DNA of 64,000 nucleotides, taken from contig NW_022985217.1 in NCBI RefSeq assembly GCF_010093535.1, positions 190,553-254,552 on the forward strand. Reading direction: 5' to 3'. This DNA comes from Lindgomyces ingoldianus. Taxonomy: Eukaryota; Ascomycota; Dothideomycetes; Pleosporales; Lindgomycetaceae. Under the pieces are notes generated by a model. That model was not told the DNA's origin, did not search any database, and worked only from the letters and a program-made list of their open reading frames with translations. Positions 36,101-47,707 of the stretch are shown piece after piece. The position numbers were made by a program, and so were the translations under genes. Positions within the stretch are counted from its first letter, which is position 1, and each line of letters starts with the position of its first letter.

Positions 36101-37034
36101 CAAGGCGTCGATACTTTGCCGCGTTTGGCCCATCAGCTCCAGTAGTTTTCGCTGTGCTTTCCCAATATTTTGCCCAGAACCGATACACCTGCAGGGCCTC
36201 TGCTGGATCCACATACTCTCCCGTTTCGGCGGATTGATCTGAGAGCTGGCATAAGCGCACCAGAGATCGTTCGGTCCAAGCTTTGAACTGAGGCGACTCG
36301 GTCCCAAGTGAATTGAGGGAGGAGAGCCACTCTATAATCGAGCGGTAGGTACCAACAGCGTCTTCGACAGATGCGATTCGTTCCTGGGAAGATCCTGGAT
36401 GTAGTTAGCAGACTGATTGGCAGTGGCCAGAATGCGAGAGATTTGCCATACCCTTGAGAAAGACACCCTTAACGATGCAAGCTCGTGACCATGGGCTCAG
36501 CATACTGTCCTTGCCCGACATCTTCACCGCGACCACGGCAAAATCTTTCGGTAGTCTTGCGACGGCCAGTCCAGGCTCCTCTAGGACATAGTGTAACCAC
36601 CCAAGGCATACCGTCGCCTGGAACGCATCTTCAACATAGTCTCCTTCTTCGTCAATAGCAGTAAGCAAAGACGGTATAATCTTGGAGAGGCCGGTGGAAG
36701 CGGTGGAAGCGGATGTCGAGGGCCGCTGGGTGCTATAAGTTGCTATCTGCACTTCGGACCGCGCCGTAAGTGTAAGACCTGGATCGACAGTCAGTGGAAG
36801 GAATCACGCAAAAAGCGGGGACGCTCACATCGACGGTGTGGCGCATGCTTTTCAATTTTCCTACAAAGCTCTGGGACATCTTTCCAGCGGCCAGTGCATC
36901 GAGCCTCATCCAATTGGGATATATAGCGCAAGGCCTTTTCGTTCTCAGGAGGACCCTGCGGAGGTGTAAGCTGGCCGCGAAATGACGTTTGGGTCTAACG
37001 CGGTGAAAAGTGCACGGGGAATACGTACGCCCAT
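33166..37034 (-). CDS. YPP1: TPR cargo-transport protein YPP1/TTC7-like (PI4-kinase adaptor)
   Basis: Six exons: 37029-37034 (ATG plus one codon), 36829-36955, 36452-36778, 35748-36394, 33729-35678 and 33166-33678; 1,189 residues. Exon 2 has ALRYISQLDEARCTGRW and KIEKHAPHRRC, joined to LTLTARSE. Many TPR helices follow, then a disordered Ser/His-rich middle (about 34060-34560, with a His run). The final TPRs include SDFERAVLHFPDHPEAIVGL and end HPVRSWKSVALGGFVL. In yeast and animals the family recruits the PI4-kinase Stt4/PI4KA with Efr3 to the plasma membrane; fungal members are also called filamentation proteins. The first exon is the least certain: an acceptor 15 nt upstream (36970) would add five residues. 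It is divergent from RIX1. Confidence 0.9.
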
Positions 37035-37334
37035 TGTGCTAGAGATAGGCCTACCGCAATAGACAGTGGGGCAGAATTCTTGAAATCATATTCGGAGAGG
37101 CAAATAGAGGGTGAATGATGCTCACAGCCGCCATTCGCAGCGTGTGACGAAGTGCATGCAGCCACCAAAAGCTGGCTTGGGACATACATCCCTGCTGCCT
37201 TGGCGCGGCACGGCTCAACGTTTTCCCATTGTCGTTAACTTTTTTGACGCCAAGACGTCCACTGCTCCTCACCCTTTACGTCGTCGGAAGATCGAATCTT
37301 TTAATATAGTCCGGAAGAGGGCACTCTGCTCATA
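37035..37334. promoter_or_regulatory. Divergent promoter YPP1 / RIX1
   Basis: 300 bp between the presumed ATG of YPP1 (minus) and the ATG of RIX1 (plus). The stretch next to RIX1 has TTTTTTGACGCC and an AATATAG near the start. No further gene fits. Confidence 0.5.
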
Positions 37335-39740
37335 ATGGCTCCTAATTCGTCAGATCTAGCGGCCTTGCGTGCTATTACTTTCCGTCTTTCTTCAACTCCA
37401 ACCCTACAACTGCCTCAACATGTTCCTGCGATTGCCACCTCTTTGGCTAGTTGCAGGTCATTACTAGCAACAAGCCAGTCTTCAGGATCCAAATCTGCCC
37501 CCGAAACATCCGTAGCAGTTCACAAATACAGAACTTTGGTATCAACCCTTCTCCAGGACCGTTCGATCCAAGGAAGATGGGCCGCCGTCGTGCTCGTTAA
37601 AGCCACTGTTGAGCTTGGTGGATGGGAAACCCTCCAAAGGAGCCTGCCATGGGTTCGTGGGCTTTTGGGTATTCTGACCAAACCGGACCCTCCATCCTCA
37701 AAGAAATTGTGTATTATCGCCCTAACGCGGATCTTCGTTCTTACGCGGGAGTATCCAACGCTGGCTCGAGAAATCACAACACCTTCTCTCCCAACATTCA
37801 TTCAGACTTGTTTGCAGATGGCGTCTTCAAAAGCTTCGACTAGCCTTCTACAGGTGATACTGGAAAGCTTCAATCAGCTGCTCCCTCGCCATCCTACTAT
37901 ATTCCGTTCCTATCTCAAACAACTAAAGCATCTTCTTAGTCAGATCATTGCGCCAACCCCGTCGAACAAATTCGGACGAGAGGAACTTGGGGGACTGCAA
38001 GCACTATTGTCATTTGAAGTTTCTGAGAGCTCGCGGCGACTATTTGCCCAACTCCCCGGTTCTGCGCCGAAAGGTGCCTCTAGCGAAGAATGGGAGGCCA
38101 CACTAGCAAACTCTATAACCAAAGCCCACCGAACAGCCGACAAAGTATTTCGGGCCGTGGTCGAAGATTGGCAACCTCCCTCTGGAACCTTTGCAAGTGT
38201 AAACGATCACACCATGGAAGACGAGGTTCAGGACCGAGAACTATCCGACCCCTCTCTTCCACCGTGGTCTGGAATCTATGCCGGAGGCGAAAGGATGATC
38301 GGGCTTCTGCGCCTAGTCAAAGAATTCCTAGCAACACCCACTCCAAACTCCGTCACTCTTCGCGCCGCGCTTGTTTTGGACCTGCTTACAAGGATCTTTT
38401 CACTCACAGTTCCCTGCTCAGGAGTTTCCAAGGACACTCAATCTGGCCCAAGATTCAATAACCAAGTCACCCAAGCCGAGCGCGAAAATCTTTGGGCTAT
38501 CTTGCCGCAGATCCATGTTGCCGCAATGGAGGTCTTGCTTGCCTTAGCAAACCGGGTAGAAGAAATTGTATCCAGCTTGGACAGTGTTATTGTAGACCAG
38601 TTGACATGGGTGTTTGTCGCGGAAAAGCAGAATCTACAAATTCGGACCGCCTCTTATTCAGTCGTGGCGCAAATTCTTAGACGATCAGGAAAGGCTCTCC
38701 CCAAATCCACGGTTGACCAGCTCGCAAATCTCATACGTACTTGTTGCGATGACCTTCTCCTTCAAACTCAAACCGATACGGTGGCAACGCCATCGCCAGC
38801 TCAGAATAGAGCAAACGGAAGTAACCAATCACAGTCATCAACGAATGCTGATGCGTTTCTGAACACTTCTTCCAATCCAAAGGAACCAAATGCAATCTTT
38901 GGAGGGCTGGAAGAGGCTGCACATAGTCTCCTACCAATGCTTTTTACCAATTTACCTGCACAGCACCTTTCAGACTCTCTGAGAGCCCGAATGGATCGCA
39001 CTGCTATCCTGGCTCAGCACAAGGACGCTATGATTGCAAGTGTGCTGAATCCTCCACCAAGCAAAAAAATTGGGAAACCAGCAGTGAGTATACTACCCCT
39101 CATGGCAAGATCTTTTGCCGGTGAGAGGGATGTGGAAGGGCTGTTGCGACCAAGAATGCCAGTCATTCCCACATGTGCCAAGGAGTCAGAGGTTGATGAC
39201 GAGGATGTTGACGGAGAGGGGATAGAGGGTGCTGAAGAAGAAGAGGAACGATTTGTCGGTGAAGAACTTGACACAATATTGGAAACGGCGGCGCAATCTG
39301 AAGAGGCAAGTGCAGATCAAGCCATAGCCAATGCTCACAGCAGGGACTGGCCACCGAGCCCTGCGGCTTCCAGATTTATATCGGTAGAGGCAGACGGCGG
39401 CCAGGAGACTTCTATTATACCTATTCAAGGCTCTAATGACAATAAGAAAAGGGCGCAGGCTGAAGATGATCATGAGTCGCCAGTAAAGCGGATGAAAGTA
39501 GATGGCGATGAAGAGTTTGTTCTCACTACTCACCTGGCGATAACACCCACCGCCACAATGCCCACAGACACCGAGGAGTCTTACCGGAAAGCAACTGTGC
39601 CAGACATTGTCCCAGGTGCTCCTCCTCCAGCAGCACTTCCACAGCCCCCAGCCACAGTCGTGGAGGACGACGATGACAACGATGATTTTGGAGAATTAGT
39701 TCTTGGGCAAGACACCGATGAAGAATCAGAACAACAGTAA
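37335..39740 (+). CDS. RIX1: Pre-rRNA processing protein RIX1 (PELP1 family)
   Basis: Single exon, 801 residues. The N-terminal 200 residues form the RIX1 domain: LRAITFRLSSTPTLQLPQHV, then RWAAVVLVKATVELGGWETL and LPWVRGLLGILTKPDP, followed by an armadillo-like helical array. The C-terminal 200 residues are acidic (Asp/Glu runs near 39190-39260 and 39660-39735) with a basic KRMKVD nuclear-type signal. Rix1 with Ipi1 and Ipi3 removes ITS2 and carries pre-60S particles from nucleolus to nucleoplasm. Length agrees with filamentous fungal orthologues. Confidence 0.93.
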   Translation: MAPNSSDLAALRAITFRLSSTPTLQLPQHVPAIATSLASCRSLLATSQSSGSKSAPETSVAVHKYRTLVSTLLQDRSIQGRWAAVVLVKATVELGGWETLQRSLPWVRGLLGILTKPDPPSSKKLCIIALTRIFVLTREYPTLAREITTPSLPTFIQTCLQMASSKASTSLLQVILESFNQLLPRHPTIFRSYLKQLKHLLSQIIAPTPSNKFGREELGGLQALLSFEVSESSRRLFAQLPGSAPKGASSEEWEATLANSITKAHRTADKVFRAVVEDWQPPSGTFASVNDHTMEDEVQDRELSDPSLPPWSGIYAGGERMIGLLRLVKEFLATPTPNSVTLRAALVLDLLTRIFSLTVPCSGVSKDTQSGPRFNNQVTQAERENLWAILPQIHVAAMEVLLALANRVEEIVSSLDSVIVDQLTWVFVAEKQNLQIRTASYSVVAQILRRSGKALPKSTVDQLANLIRTCCDDLLLQTQTDTVATPSPAQNRANGSNQSQSSTNADAFLNTSSNPKEPNAIFGGLEEAAHSLLPMLFTNLPAQHLSDSLRARMDRTAILAQHKDAMIASVLNPPPSKKIGKPAVSILPLMARSFAGERDVEGLLRPRMPVIPTCAKESEVDDEDVDGEGIEGAEEEEERFVGEELDTILETAAQSEEASADQAIANAHSRDWPPSPAASRFISVEADGGQETSIIPIQGSNDNKKRAQAEDDHESPVKRMKVDGDEEFVLTTHLAITPTATMPTDTEESYRKATVPDIVPGAPPPAALPQPPATVVEDDDDNDDFGELVLGQDTDEESEQQ

Positions 39741-39982
39741 ATAACGCGGGCACAAGAGCTATCTAAAAGAGCTATGCAATTCTACAATTTAGAAGTGGTC
39801 AACTTGTGATACCCCGCGCCTCTTGACCACGCTCTCAGGAGAGGAAGTGAAAGCGTGTCGTACTAGGAGTGAAAGCACGGAGATCGCCCCTCGTTATCAC
39901 CGCCAACAAATGACTTCGCCCTGCGGCTAAAATGTCTCTCTCCCACCAATTATCCACTTCATATCTTTGCATTCCTAAGATC

Positions 39983-40990
39983 ATGTCTTCGGAGTTCAAC
40001 CTCCAGATTCCAAAGTCTCGACACGTGAAGGCCGCACTCGTCTCTCCTGGTCGTGTCCGCGATGCGGTCAAGGTTATCGAGGCGAAAACTGATACCCAAT
40101 CCGTCGCTACCCCAGAGTCTTAAAGAAATACTTCCTACTGCACACACATGCAGAATCGGCATAGTTGCTGAGATTACTGGAAGCGTGTCCACTGCTGTCA
40201 AACGCAAGCACTCTACTGCTCTAGACAACAAGAACTCTAGTGCTAGAGTTAACCACACTTCAGCGGGGCTCCACCTACCAAGACAGCGAAGAACACATAT
40301 TCTCTTTCGACGAAAGCTTCGAAGCTACCAGCCCAAAAGCAGCCAATGTCGACATCATAGCCATGGCCAGAGAAACCCTTGCCCTACGGCACTAATACGC
40401 GCCGGCCAGTACCACACCAAACCTCCACGCTGAATCGTCCTACGACGACACCTCCGCAAGTTCCACGACATCTAGACCGAATGGTTAAGCTACCCACGTC
40501 AATCTAAACTAGCGCCGCCATCTCAAACCCGACATCTAATGCCCACCAACGATACGATAGACTGCTTCAAGCCTCTAGAATCTCTCAACTCCTTTCTAAA
40601 CTAAAATACGGCCGATCAGGCCCGCACCTACGATTCTCTAGTCTGCCTCGCCATAATTCTAAAGCGTAGAAAAACATACCCCCAAATAACCTTCTTCCCC
40701 AACCTCCCCAGCCCCAGCCTCATAACCTTTCCTTAAATCCCACAGTATCCCCCATCCCAACACAGACAACCCCAAATCCAGCGCCTATATCGAGATAATG
40801 TATCTCCCCTACTTCTACGCCGGCAGGCTAGACACAAATGGCCTCTGCATCCACGTGGAGTACATACTTTGAGGAGGGCGATTTCTGGCTGGCCACAGCC
40901 CGACGACTGCTGTTCACACCGGGTACGGAGGGTTTGAGCTGGTTTGGGCGGTGGGTGAAGGAGGATAGGAAGAGTGTTAGGAGGTGGTAA
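39983..40990 (+). pseudogene. Decayed gene of unknown family
   Basis: From an ATG at 39983 coherent protein sequence continues across at least four frame changes and several stops. It starts MSSEFNLQIPKSRHVKAALV. Later pieces in other frames include STYQDSEEHIFSFDESFEAT, NVDIIAMARETLALRH (followed by TAA), YDRLLQASRISQLLSKLKYG, LKRRKTYPQITFFPNLP and YFEEGDFWLATARRLLFTPG. The last frame ends at TAA 40988-40990. The amino-acid texture is that of a real fungal protein, while no splice set removes all breaks. One stop (TAA after ALRH) and one TAG (after STLLL) would be CAA and CAG before C-to-T changes. I do not recognise a domain. Confidence 0.65.
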
Positions 40991-42628
40991 GAGGAGACGA
41001 GGAAGGGATTGGGAGGGAGCAGTACTGGTGGTTTGCGGTAGAGATGTGGGGAGAGAAACTGAGGTTGATGATGGGTGGAGGAACCCGAACAAAAGGGAAG
41101 GAGGATAATGAGATGTAGCTGAAATTAAGGGTTTACTACTCTTGATTCTTAGTACTGTACATATGGATCTCTGACCCGCAAATAAACAATAATTTCCCAA
41201 CTCTCTAGTACAACGCTGTGAAATAAAATGTACCTAACAGTTCCCTCTCGACATCTCTTCTTCCTATTATCCCCTCTCACTAACATACATGCACGCATCT
41301 TCCAGTAACACACAACATACATCCAGTTCTAAGACTACAATTCCCATCACTCCATCTCCATCTCCTTCTCGAAAAAAAATCATACTAGACAGTCAGAACA
41401 AGCAAGAAATCTGTATGCTGGCTCGAGAGTGCTAAAAGCGAAGAGAATCTTGCTTTTAATTATCTTCTAGCACGGACATGCATTATTTGCGCTGGTAACA
41501 GGGTGCTAGGGCGGAACTTTTGATGCTCTATTCTATTAGCCTACCTAGTGCAACTGTGCTAGAAAGTTGGAATGCTACTCTTCCCTCTTAACTTCCGTGC
41601 GGAATTTTTCGTATACGGCTTTTTTCTTTCTATCTCATTCTACTCTTGAATTCTCCTCTCGTTTCTTATATACCTGTCTCCTTACCTCTTTAACACACTG
41701 GATTATCGCAATGCACTGAACAGAATCACGTCACGTCCAGAGAATAGACTGATATACAAGAGAAGTTTGCTGGAATTCCCTCCTTAGGGATTCCAACCTG
41801 TTCACATGCCCAATCTCACGAGTCCAAGGGCAACATTCCGTGAAGACAACAGCACAGTAAGATTTTGCTATCGCAAGACACTCCACCGATATCCAGGCAC
41901 CACGTACTGGAAGAATAGCTCTTTGAAAAGGTGGACATGAGAAGCTCAAACAAACCTGCAGACAGACATACAGACAGAACTAAAGACCAACATCTAATAA
42001 ACCAACACAAAGACCAAACCCAAGCTCAAGCCCAAGCCCAAGCCGAAAGCCGAAGCAATTCCTGCCATCATACCCAACCGAGCCACCAAATGGCGTTCTA
42101 GACCAGAAACCCTACCAAGCCAGCCCCAATATGCCAAGACTGAGAAGATATAAAGAAGCTGGTGGAAAGTCGAGTCGATCTCCGGTGTCTAAGAAGGCTA
42201 CGCAGACAGACAGACAGACGCAAAACGCCGGGCACACTCAGTGCGAAATCCGCGCAAATGTACAAGATTAAAGAGGTATAAACCGACAAACAAACAGTCG
42301 TCTTTTTCCATGAGTTTCATAACTTCAGAGACGTCGTGACGCATAATAATAAGGATTATCGAGTGATACAATGAGGCGGGCTGAGACAAGCCACATTGAT
42401 ATCGAAATCGGGAGGATGTGGAGACGGATGATGGAGTAGTAACGCAAGTGAACCAGTGGGAGACACACTAGCTAACACTAGCAGGCAGCTGCGTGAGATG
42501 TGATCGGAGCGATTGGTGCATGTTTGAAGCAAACTTGGCGTCGATTCCGTCGTCGAGAAGAGCAATACCGCTGTCGTCGTGGTTTTGCTCTTGTTGAGAA
42601 GTGTTGAGATCGAGATCAAGACTGAAAC
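40991..42628. other. Intergenic region between decayed gene and RFX
   Basis: About 1.6 kb, AT- and CA-rich. It holds AAGCCC hexamer repeats at about 42022-42056 and CAGACAGACAG tracts near 41955 and 42205. It probably includes a long 3' UTR of the RFX gene. No coding region supported. Confidence 0.5.
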
Positions 42629-45104
42629 TCACTTGATCGTACTGTTGAGTATATCGTCGATTGTTGGAGACTGTTCATCTTGTGTCAGTCAACTACCTGG
42701 GCTTTTAGACGCAGCAAAGAGGGGCAAATACTTACTCTCCATATTAGCGGTGTTGGTGTCTTGCATATGAACATTGGTGTTGGACAGAAAGCTCTGGTTT
42801 GGACCAAAGTCCGCGTCCATACTGCTGTAGCGACTATCGTTGTTGCTGGCGCTTCCGCCGTTGACGATTCCGGCATTCATCGACTCCCCCATGAGTCCAG
42901 GCGAGTATGACAGGGCGTTCCAATTCGGAGGGCTGTGATCCAGGAATCCACCAAGCGATGCCAACCACTGACCCATCTCATCGATGAATACCTTTGTCAG
43001 CCACCACCCTTGGAAGCTGAGACCATTCTCGACGGTAATTTCTCGAAGCGCCGCTGATCCTAGGGCGTTGACGCAATAAAGTAGGGTTCGGGCGGGGACA
43101 TGAGGAAATCTTGATGGCAACTTCGTCAGGAAGGCTGCAATCCGGTCAATCACGGTCTCGTTCGTGAGGTCGTTGCCGTCCGTAGATGTTTCCTGGTAAA
43201 AACTTCCATCCGGTAAGAACACGTCGGTCCGAAGGGGAAGAAGCATAGCGCGGATTTCCGTTGAGAGAATGTTATAAACCTCCTCGTGCCCGCAAGAGTG
43301 CGGCAATTCGTTCTCGATGACCCGCTTCAAGTTCACGTAAGACTTCCAGTCTGCCCACATCTGGTCTCGGTTGTGATCGCCCATTAGCATCACTGCTGCC
43401 GCATGTGCTGTCGAGTTGACCCGTAGCATTTGTCGAAGAAGATGGGCGAACAACGTCGCCGGCTCAAGCCGGGCCTCGAGAACGTGGAGGGGGAGAGCGT
43501 GGAAAACCTTGCTAATGTGTGGATGCAGAAGCTTCGAGACGTTGTCCAGGAATTTCAACACGGGGGGAGGGGCAACTTGCAAGGTCAGTTGGGAGACGTT
43601 GCGGATCATTTTCTGGTACATCATCCAATCGCATTCTCGTACCCAGGGGGCAATCTCGGGCTGTGCAAACAGCTTCTGTACAGGAACAGTAAGTGTACCA
43701 TGGAAAGATGTGAAGAGCCGGAAAAACTGCTTCTCTTTGCAGTAGCGGACCGAGTCAACAAGGGAGGTACAGTGGCTGCGGTATAAATTGACCAGTGCGC
43801 CAACAGAGTCGGGATCCGTCCGAGGTGGTAGATACGGGGTGATGTCTGGGAGTGCAATCTCTACGCTGTCCTCGGCAGACATTTGCTCTAGGGTCGGGAA
43901 CTTGAGTTCGTATTCATACGTTAAAGACGTTGACCGGTTGGTATTCGACTGAACTTGTGTTGAATAGATATTTGTGAAAAGGCGTCCTCTCGACGGTGCC
44001 TGTGAGCCGAAGCTGTTCTGGGCTTCGAAAGTCTGCTCTTGAGAGGGAAAAGCAGCTGTTTCTGCAGGGAGGCGCGGTATTGAGCTAAGTGGGTCAGCGA
44101 CGATGTAGATGATGGGGGTCTGGGAGAAGGCATACTTGAAGTCGAGCTTCGCGCCTACGGAAGCTTGCCGCCTCAAGGTGGGCTGTCCAGAGTGCCCGCT
44201 TCCTGTACGCTGAACGTCGTCGTCTTCGGTGTCATTGATAAGGGCAAGATCGACATAATGGTACTTTGATTCTCCCCGAACGCCCAGCCGCCTTGTCTGG
44301 ATGCCGGGAAAGATGACCCTCACCAGCTTTCCAAACGACGCTGGGTTCAGCGGAATGACGCGCTCGGTGGCACATCGTTCTGCGTATTTTGAATAGACTC
44401 GATTGCGAGGCACGGATGTTTTGGCCGTCTTGCAAACGGATTTCAGCCTGCGATATGTTAGCAGAAGAAACAACGCGCGTCGACCTGGAATTGACGCACC
44501 AGAGCATGGCGAAGAGCTGCTTCGACTTCTCTGCTTTGGAAGTCCGGTCTGTGGCAATGACCTCGGCCGCAACGTCCTTCAGCCCTCGTCCTTCATTCCG
44601 CACAAGCATCTCTCGCAGCTCCTTGTCATTGGTCGCACTCCCGGAGGCAGAGCCCTTCTTTTTCTTCTCTTCGACCTCTACGGGGCCCGAGACGAGTTGC
44701 TGAGGCTGTCCCATAGCTGCTTGGAACGTGTGTGCTGCCTGGTTTGGGTCGAAGGGCTGTGACTGCAGAGCGTTAAGCTGGACTTGGTTCGAGGCCTGGT
44801 CGGCTGAATATGCGACTAATTGGTGCACGGGATCGAGGGGGTTGCTCTCTTGCTGGCTTGCATGATGTGCGGCTTGCAACAAGGCGGGCTCAAGGGGTGG
44901 ATAGCTCGCGCTGTATTGTTGCTGTGGGTAATTATGTTGATGGTGGTGGTGGTGGTGGTGATGCTGATACTGGGGCTGGATGTCGTGCGTCGCATCATGT
45001 TGCTCGAAGGAGTGCACGCTCGTTGTCGATGCGCGGGACAATGGCCTGTTGCTCTTGGTTGAGATCGAGGTGTTGGACCGCGAACGGCGGATGGAGTTGG
45101 CCAT
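42629..45104 (-). CDS. RFX-type winged-helix transcription factor
   Basis: Four exons: 44500-45104, 44136-44447, 42736-44084 and 42629-42678; 771 residues. Splicing exon 1 to exon 2 completes the RFX DNA-binding domain (around residues 165-250): AEKSKQLFAMLW joined to LKSVCKTAKTSVPRNRVYSK, then PLNPASFGKLVRVIFPGIQT and RRLGVRGESKYHYVDLAL. The long C-terminal part carries the RFX extended dimerisation region (helical, for example LLRQMLRVNSTAHAAAVMLM). The N-terminus has a tract of eight His and is Gln-rich. The last 18 residues come from a separate 50-nt exon. Relatives (Crt1/Rfx1, Sak1, RfxA) control DNA-damage response and division or morphogenesis. Confidence 0.95.
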
Positions 45105-45948
45105 TGTGCGTCGGCCTGGAGTTTTGCGAGGGTTGCGATCAGCCTGTGTTTACCACCCAAACAATGCAAGCGGGGCAACAGCGAGTGTCGGAGGGGGAGG
45201 GAAGGGAAGCGCAGTGAGGGGAGGGGAAGGAGTGCCGGGCGGCACGGGGTGAAGAGCTGGTGCGCAGTGGTTCTTTCTATCGCAATGGCACTGCAGGGCG
45301 GGCCGAGTCCTGGGCGGTCTTGTTATGAGCTTGTTTGTTTGGACGCGGGAGCAGCTGCGAGAGGGGGAAAATATGTGGGCGGAGGAACTCTGGCATGAAT
45401 AAGTCGATACGGGTAGGATAAAAGATAGCCCAAAAGGCGTGGTGGGGGAGGACACTCTGTGTGGGCCGGATTCCCTTTGTTGTGTGCGAAGAGGCTGGTG
45501 TTTACGCTGAGTTACGGAAGCAACCAGCCCTGGATCGCTGGCTGACAGCCGCGTCGGGGCCACTCACCCGCCGAAATCCTCGATCACGTGCCCGTTCCCA
45601 TCCCTCAATGCAAATCATGCCTGATAAATTGTTTCACCCCACAATGCACGAACTTCCGCGCTGCTGCTGCTCCCAGACATCACATGGCGAACATGGGTGT
45701 CCCTCAATACGCGCATTTGTTAGACATGGCCCATCACCTGCGCCCAGCGGCTTGTGAAAGGGACTGACGTATTTAGCGATGACGCTGCCTGCAGCACCCG
45801 CCCCATCCCACAATCGTCCTGCTTTCATCCCCTACAAACTCTTAACACTCTGCTCGCACAACACTCAAAAACTTCTCTCACTCCCCCCCCAAATTCCTCT
45901 ACAACACCCCCATTACCAGCAGTGCTCCAACCCCGACCACCATCCACC
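45105..45948. promoter_or_regulatory. Divergent promoter RFX / YOP1
   Basis: 844 bp between the ATG codons of RFX (minus) and YOP1 (plus). C-rich leader with CTCCCCCCCC-type and CAACACCCCC runs just upstream of YOP1. ORFs inside are shadows. Confidence 0.5.
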
Positions 45949-46917
45949 ATGTCTATGCAAGATCGCGCCCAGCACCACATGTCCCAGCTCGACAAAGAGG
46001 TAATTGCTTGCTTCTGCCTTTTCTCTCTTTGCGCGCCCCACCCACGCCCTACACTCCCCGCGCCCTCCTTCAGAGCTATCGCGGCCTCTGTCCTTGGATG
46101 ACCAATGTGCTAACGAGGCTCCTTTTTTTTAGCTGTCCAAATACCCCGCCCTCAACAACTTTGAGAAGCAAACATCCGTCCCCAAGGTCTACATCGTCCT
46201 CGGACTCGGCGCCCTTTACTTCTTCCTAATCTTCTTCAACATCGCCGGTGGCTTCCTGGTCAACATTGCCGGCTTCATCGTCCCCGGCTACTACTCGTTG
46301 GCCGCCCTGTTCAGTGCGAGCAAGGTCGATGACACTCAGGTGCGTATCTCGGGCTTCTGCGCCAGCCGTCGCAGAATACGTTTCACAAAACATGCTAATT
46401 TCATTCCAGTGGTTGACGGTAAGCCCCACGGCATCTCCGCCCCCCCCCTTCCAACACATTTTCCCACACACCCGCATTTTTTGCGGTCCTTCTTAGGCCC
46501 CACTAACTTCATATTATGCAGTACTGGGTAGTTTTTGCCTTCTTGACGTAAGCGGTACCTCAACCATGAGTGTCGTGACTTTACTAACACCATCAGCGTC
46601 TTCGAGAGCGCCGTCAACGCCGTCTACTGGTTTCGTAAGCTACTTCCTCTTGCTCGAATGTCCAGGAAAGCTCATCAGTGGCAGCATTCTACTACACCTT
46701 CAAGTTCGTCCTCGTCCTCTGGATGGCTCTTCCCCAGACCGCGTACGTGCATACTTCCGCGAAGCTTTGCTGTTAGCACAACTCATGATCGTGCAGGGGC
46801 GCCCAAATCATTTTCCGATCCTTCATTCAGCCAGTCTTCTCCCGCTACTTCTCCGAGACTAGCTCGACCGCCGCTAACCTCCGTGCCCAAGCCGACCAGG
46901 CTGGCAAGTCCATGTAA
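45949..46917 (+). CDS. YOP1: ER-shaping protein YOP1 (REEP/DP1 family)
   Basis: Seven exons: 45949-45999, 46133-46339, 46410-46418 (9 nt), 46522-46547, 46597-46634, 46685-46742 and 46797-46917; 169 residues, the normal size. The protein reads MSMQDRAQHHMSQLDKE, FNIAGGFLVNIAGFIVPGYY, KVDDTQ, then the micro-exon residues WLT, YWVVFAFLT, VFESAVNAVYWF and FYYTFKFVLVLWMALPQTAG, the DP1/TB2/HVA22 order with two hairpins. Yop1 wedges into the ER membrane to make tubules, acting with reticulons and the Sey1 fusion GTPase. Omitting the 9-nt exon would keep frame but lose the conserved WLT. Confidence 0.95.
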
Positions 46918-47707
46918 AGTGGCGCAATGGCACTGATGATTCTGACAGCCGCAAGTACCCGCCAAGACGAAGCTCCCTTCCCTGGTGGAAGCAATTCCTC
47001 AGGAGGATGACGCTAAGACTGCGGCTGTCAATGCTTGGTTACGATCTTTCGATGGTTCACGGCTTTCAGATCCTGTCCGTGATAAGGGCAATGGCAACAG
47101 CGAGCTCACTCTGCAAATTTCCATCTCCTGGCGATAGGTTCGGATTGTGTAACACTTGATATTCCTCTGGTATGGAGTTTCTATAGATCGCGCGGAGGTA
47201 ATTGGTTGGATGTCCCATTAAATCCATGCCTTCAAGTCTTGTAATTCGCACTCTCCGGTCTATATCATTACAAGATATCTCCCCCTAATTTTGTTTGCCC
47301 TTTCAGGCACGGTGAAGTGGGTTTTTGATAATTGGAGGTCGTGCCGTGGAAAGGTCCCAATAATAGGGACCACGATGGGAAGTTCCCCAAAGACGATGTT
47401 GAAGGGAAATGTAGCTTCGATATAAGGCAAGGTTTGGGCTACGACTAACGGTACCAAGGGACTATACTGAAGTAAGCTCCCATTATTAATTGTTGAACAG
47501 CTTCTCTTCAAAAAGGTGACTTGCCGGGTTCCCATTGCCCATATATTAAAGTTCAAACGCACTCTCAACATCATAATAACGTCTCAACCTCCTCCTGTTC
47601 CTTTGCCTCACTTCAAACTCTTCACAAACTCATCCGAAACAAGACCTTCGCATATCACAAAGTCCGATAAGTTGGCCCTTAAGCTCAGTCCTACAACGGA
47701 GGCCAAT
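46918..47707. other. 3' flank of YOP1
   Basis: About 800 bp with no supported gene. An ORF on the minus strand at 47260-47574 has no domain. Confidence 0.45.
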
